This document shows, piece by piece, positions 63,531 to 64,000 of a stretch of 64,000 bases of DNA; position 1 is the first letter of the stretch, and each line of letters opens with the position of its first letter. Made by a program: the position numbers and the translations under genes. The stretch is from Sulfitobacter sp. SK011 (GTDB lineage Bacteria; Pseudomonadota; Alphaproteobacteria; Rhodobacterales; Rhodobacteraceae). The stretch lies in assembly GCF_003352065.1 (NCBI RefSeq), contig NZ_CP025803.1:3960001-4024000 (forward strand), read 5' to 3'. The notes under the pieces are model-generated. The model worked only from the letters and a program-made list of their open reading frames with translations. It had not been told where the DNA came from and made no database searches.

Positions 63531-63544
63531 TTGATCTTGATCAG
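63531..63544. promoter_or_regulatory. FNR/CRP-type box between gerW and the acyl-CoA synthetase gene
   Basis: TTGATCTTGATCAG matches TTGAT-N4-ATCAA at nine of ten positions. It is 60 bases from the gerW start and 61 from the start of the plus-strand gene, so it could serve both divergent promoters. Confidence 0.65.
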
Positions 63545-63605
63545 CCGCCGCAAACACAAAGTTCTTATGCTTTTCCCAATCGGAGTCAGTTGAAATGGGG
63601 TGCGC

Positions 63606-64000
63606 ATGACAAATGATCGGATCACGAAAGACGACAGAGCCCACAGCGACGCCAACCTGCATGACTATCCAGCAACCCGCGCGGGCTTTACTTGGGAAGA
63701 TGCCCGAAAAGAGATAAGCGGATTGCCCGATGGCAAGCTCAATATCTGCCACGAGGCGATTGACCGGCATGTCAGTGCCGGAAACGGCGGCCAGACCGCG
63801 CTGCGATGGATCACCAAGTCAGGGTTTCGCGCAGATTACACCTACGGCGAATTGCAGGAACTGACCAACCGTTTTGCCAATGTCCTGCAGGCGCAGGGGG
63901 TTTCGCGGGGCGACAAGGTCTATTCGCTGCTGGGCCGGGTGCCTGAACTTTACATCGCCGCTCTTGGCACGCTGAAGGCTGGTGCTGTGTTCTGCCCCCT
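63606..64000 (+). CDS. Acetyl-CoA synthetase-like AMP-forming ligase (5' part, runs off the window)
   Basis: 131 codons are visible. The N terminus (GFTWEDARKEISGLPDGKLNICHEAIDRHV) and the start of the AMP-binding domain (DYTYGELQELTNRFANVLQAQGVSRGDKVY and LGTLKAGAVFCP) match AcsA-type acetate-CoA ligases. The family activates acetate or related acids with ATP. The catalytic core lies beyond the edge. No clear ribosome site precedes 63606. Confidence 0.8.
   Translation, partial: MTNDRITKDDRAHSDANLHDYPATRAGFTWEDARKEISGLPDGKLNICHEAIDRHVSAGNGGQTALRWITKSGFRADYTYGELQELTNRFANVLQAQGVSRGDKVYSLLGRVPELYIAALGTLKAGAVFCP

Noticed and set aside
1-64000. CRISPR arrays, rRNA genes and insertion sequences
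   Set aside because: No regularly spaced repeats, rRNA-like sequence or transposase frame with terminal inverted repeats was found while reading the window.

Overview
The window looks like a chromosomal segment of an alphaproteobacterium, most likely a marine Rhodobacteraceae (roseobacter group) species. Evidence for this: an imuA-imuB-dnaE2 cassette behind an alphaproteobacterial LexA box (GAAC-N7-GAAC), a DUF1523 protein, the leuC-leuD-(two extra genes)-leuB arrangement, glcDEF, two TRAP transporters, a FAD-oxidoreductase/SelD fusion, and moderately high GC with dense ATGA gene overlaps. No CRISPR array, rRNA operon or insertion sequence was recognised. One tRNA (Arg-CCT) is present.

Layout. 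1-8 kb: the tail of an unknown gene, then an eight-gene minus-strand operon (coiled-coil protein, small secreted protein, unknown 373-aa protein, AAA+ ATPase, an AT-rich AbiJ/HEPN-type abortive-infection gene slotted between the ATPase and its partner, a DUF6638-like protein, a two-TM protein and DUF1523). 8-13 kb: cupin, MFS transporter, alpha/beta hydrolase, succinate-semialdehyde dehydrogenase, secreted muramidase-like protein. 13-15.6 kb: ECF sigma factor overlapping a membrane-anchored VWA protein. 15.7-21.2 kb: SOS mutasome imuA-imuB-dnaE2. 21.3-24.6 kb: selD fusion convergent with mnmH (2-selenouridine tRNA modification). 24.7-27 kb: Hsp20 and two tandem trypsin-like proteases. 27-31.1 kb: glycolate oxidase glcDEF with an inverted-repeat operator upstream. 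31.2-35.5 kb: housekeeping and unknown genes (DUF599, RlmH, RsfS, MscS). 35.6-41.1 kb: leucine biosynthesis leuC, leuD, leuB with a possible short leader ORF.

41.2-49.7 kb: a catabolic operon with 5-oxoprolinase pxpBCA, a BASS-like carrier, a TRAP transporter, a DadA-like D-amino-acid dehydrogenase and a divergent Asp/Glu racemase-family gene. Together these suggest uptake and degradation of a (D-)glutamate, 5-oxoproline or related amino acid. 49.7-55.6 kb: a GMC oxidoreductase divergent from a second TRAP system with an IclR regulator. 55.6-57.9 kb: a LacI-type regulator coupled to a YcaQ-like winged-helix protein. 57.97 kb: tRNA-Arg(CCT), followed directly by a decayed helix-turn-helix gene.

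58.5-64 kb: after the tRNA the gene content changes to an APC permease, a ferric-reductase-like flavocytochrome, several small membrane proteins, DUF4342, a DUF2953/GerW (YtfI/YtfJ-like) operon and the start of an acetyl-CoA synthetase gene. Four FNR/CRP-type palindromes (TTGAT-N4-ATCAA, each 9/10) lie in front of the four main transcription units here. The segment therefore looks like an oxygen-responsive module that continues beyond the right edge.
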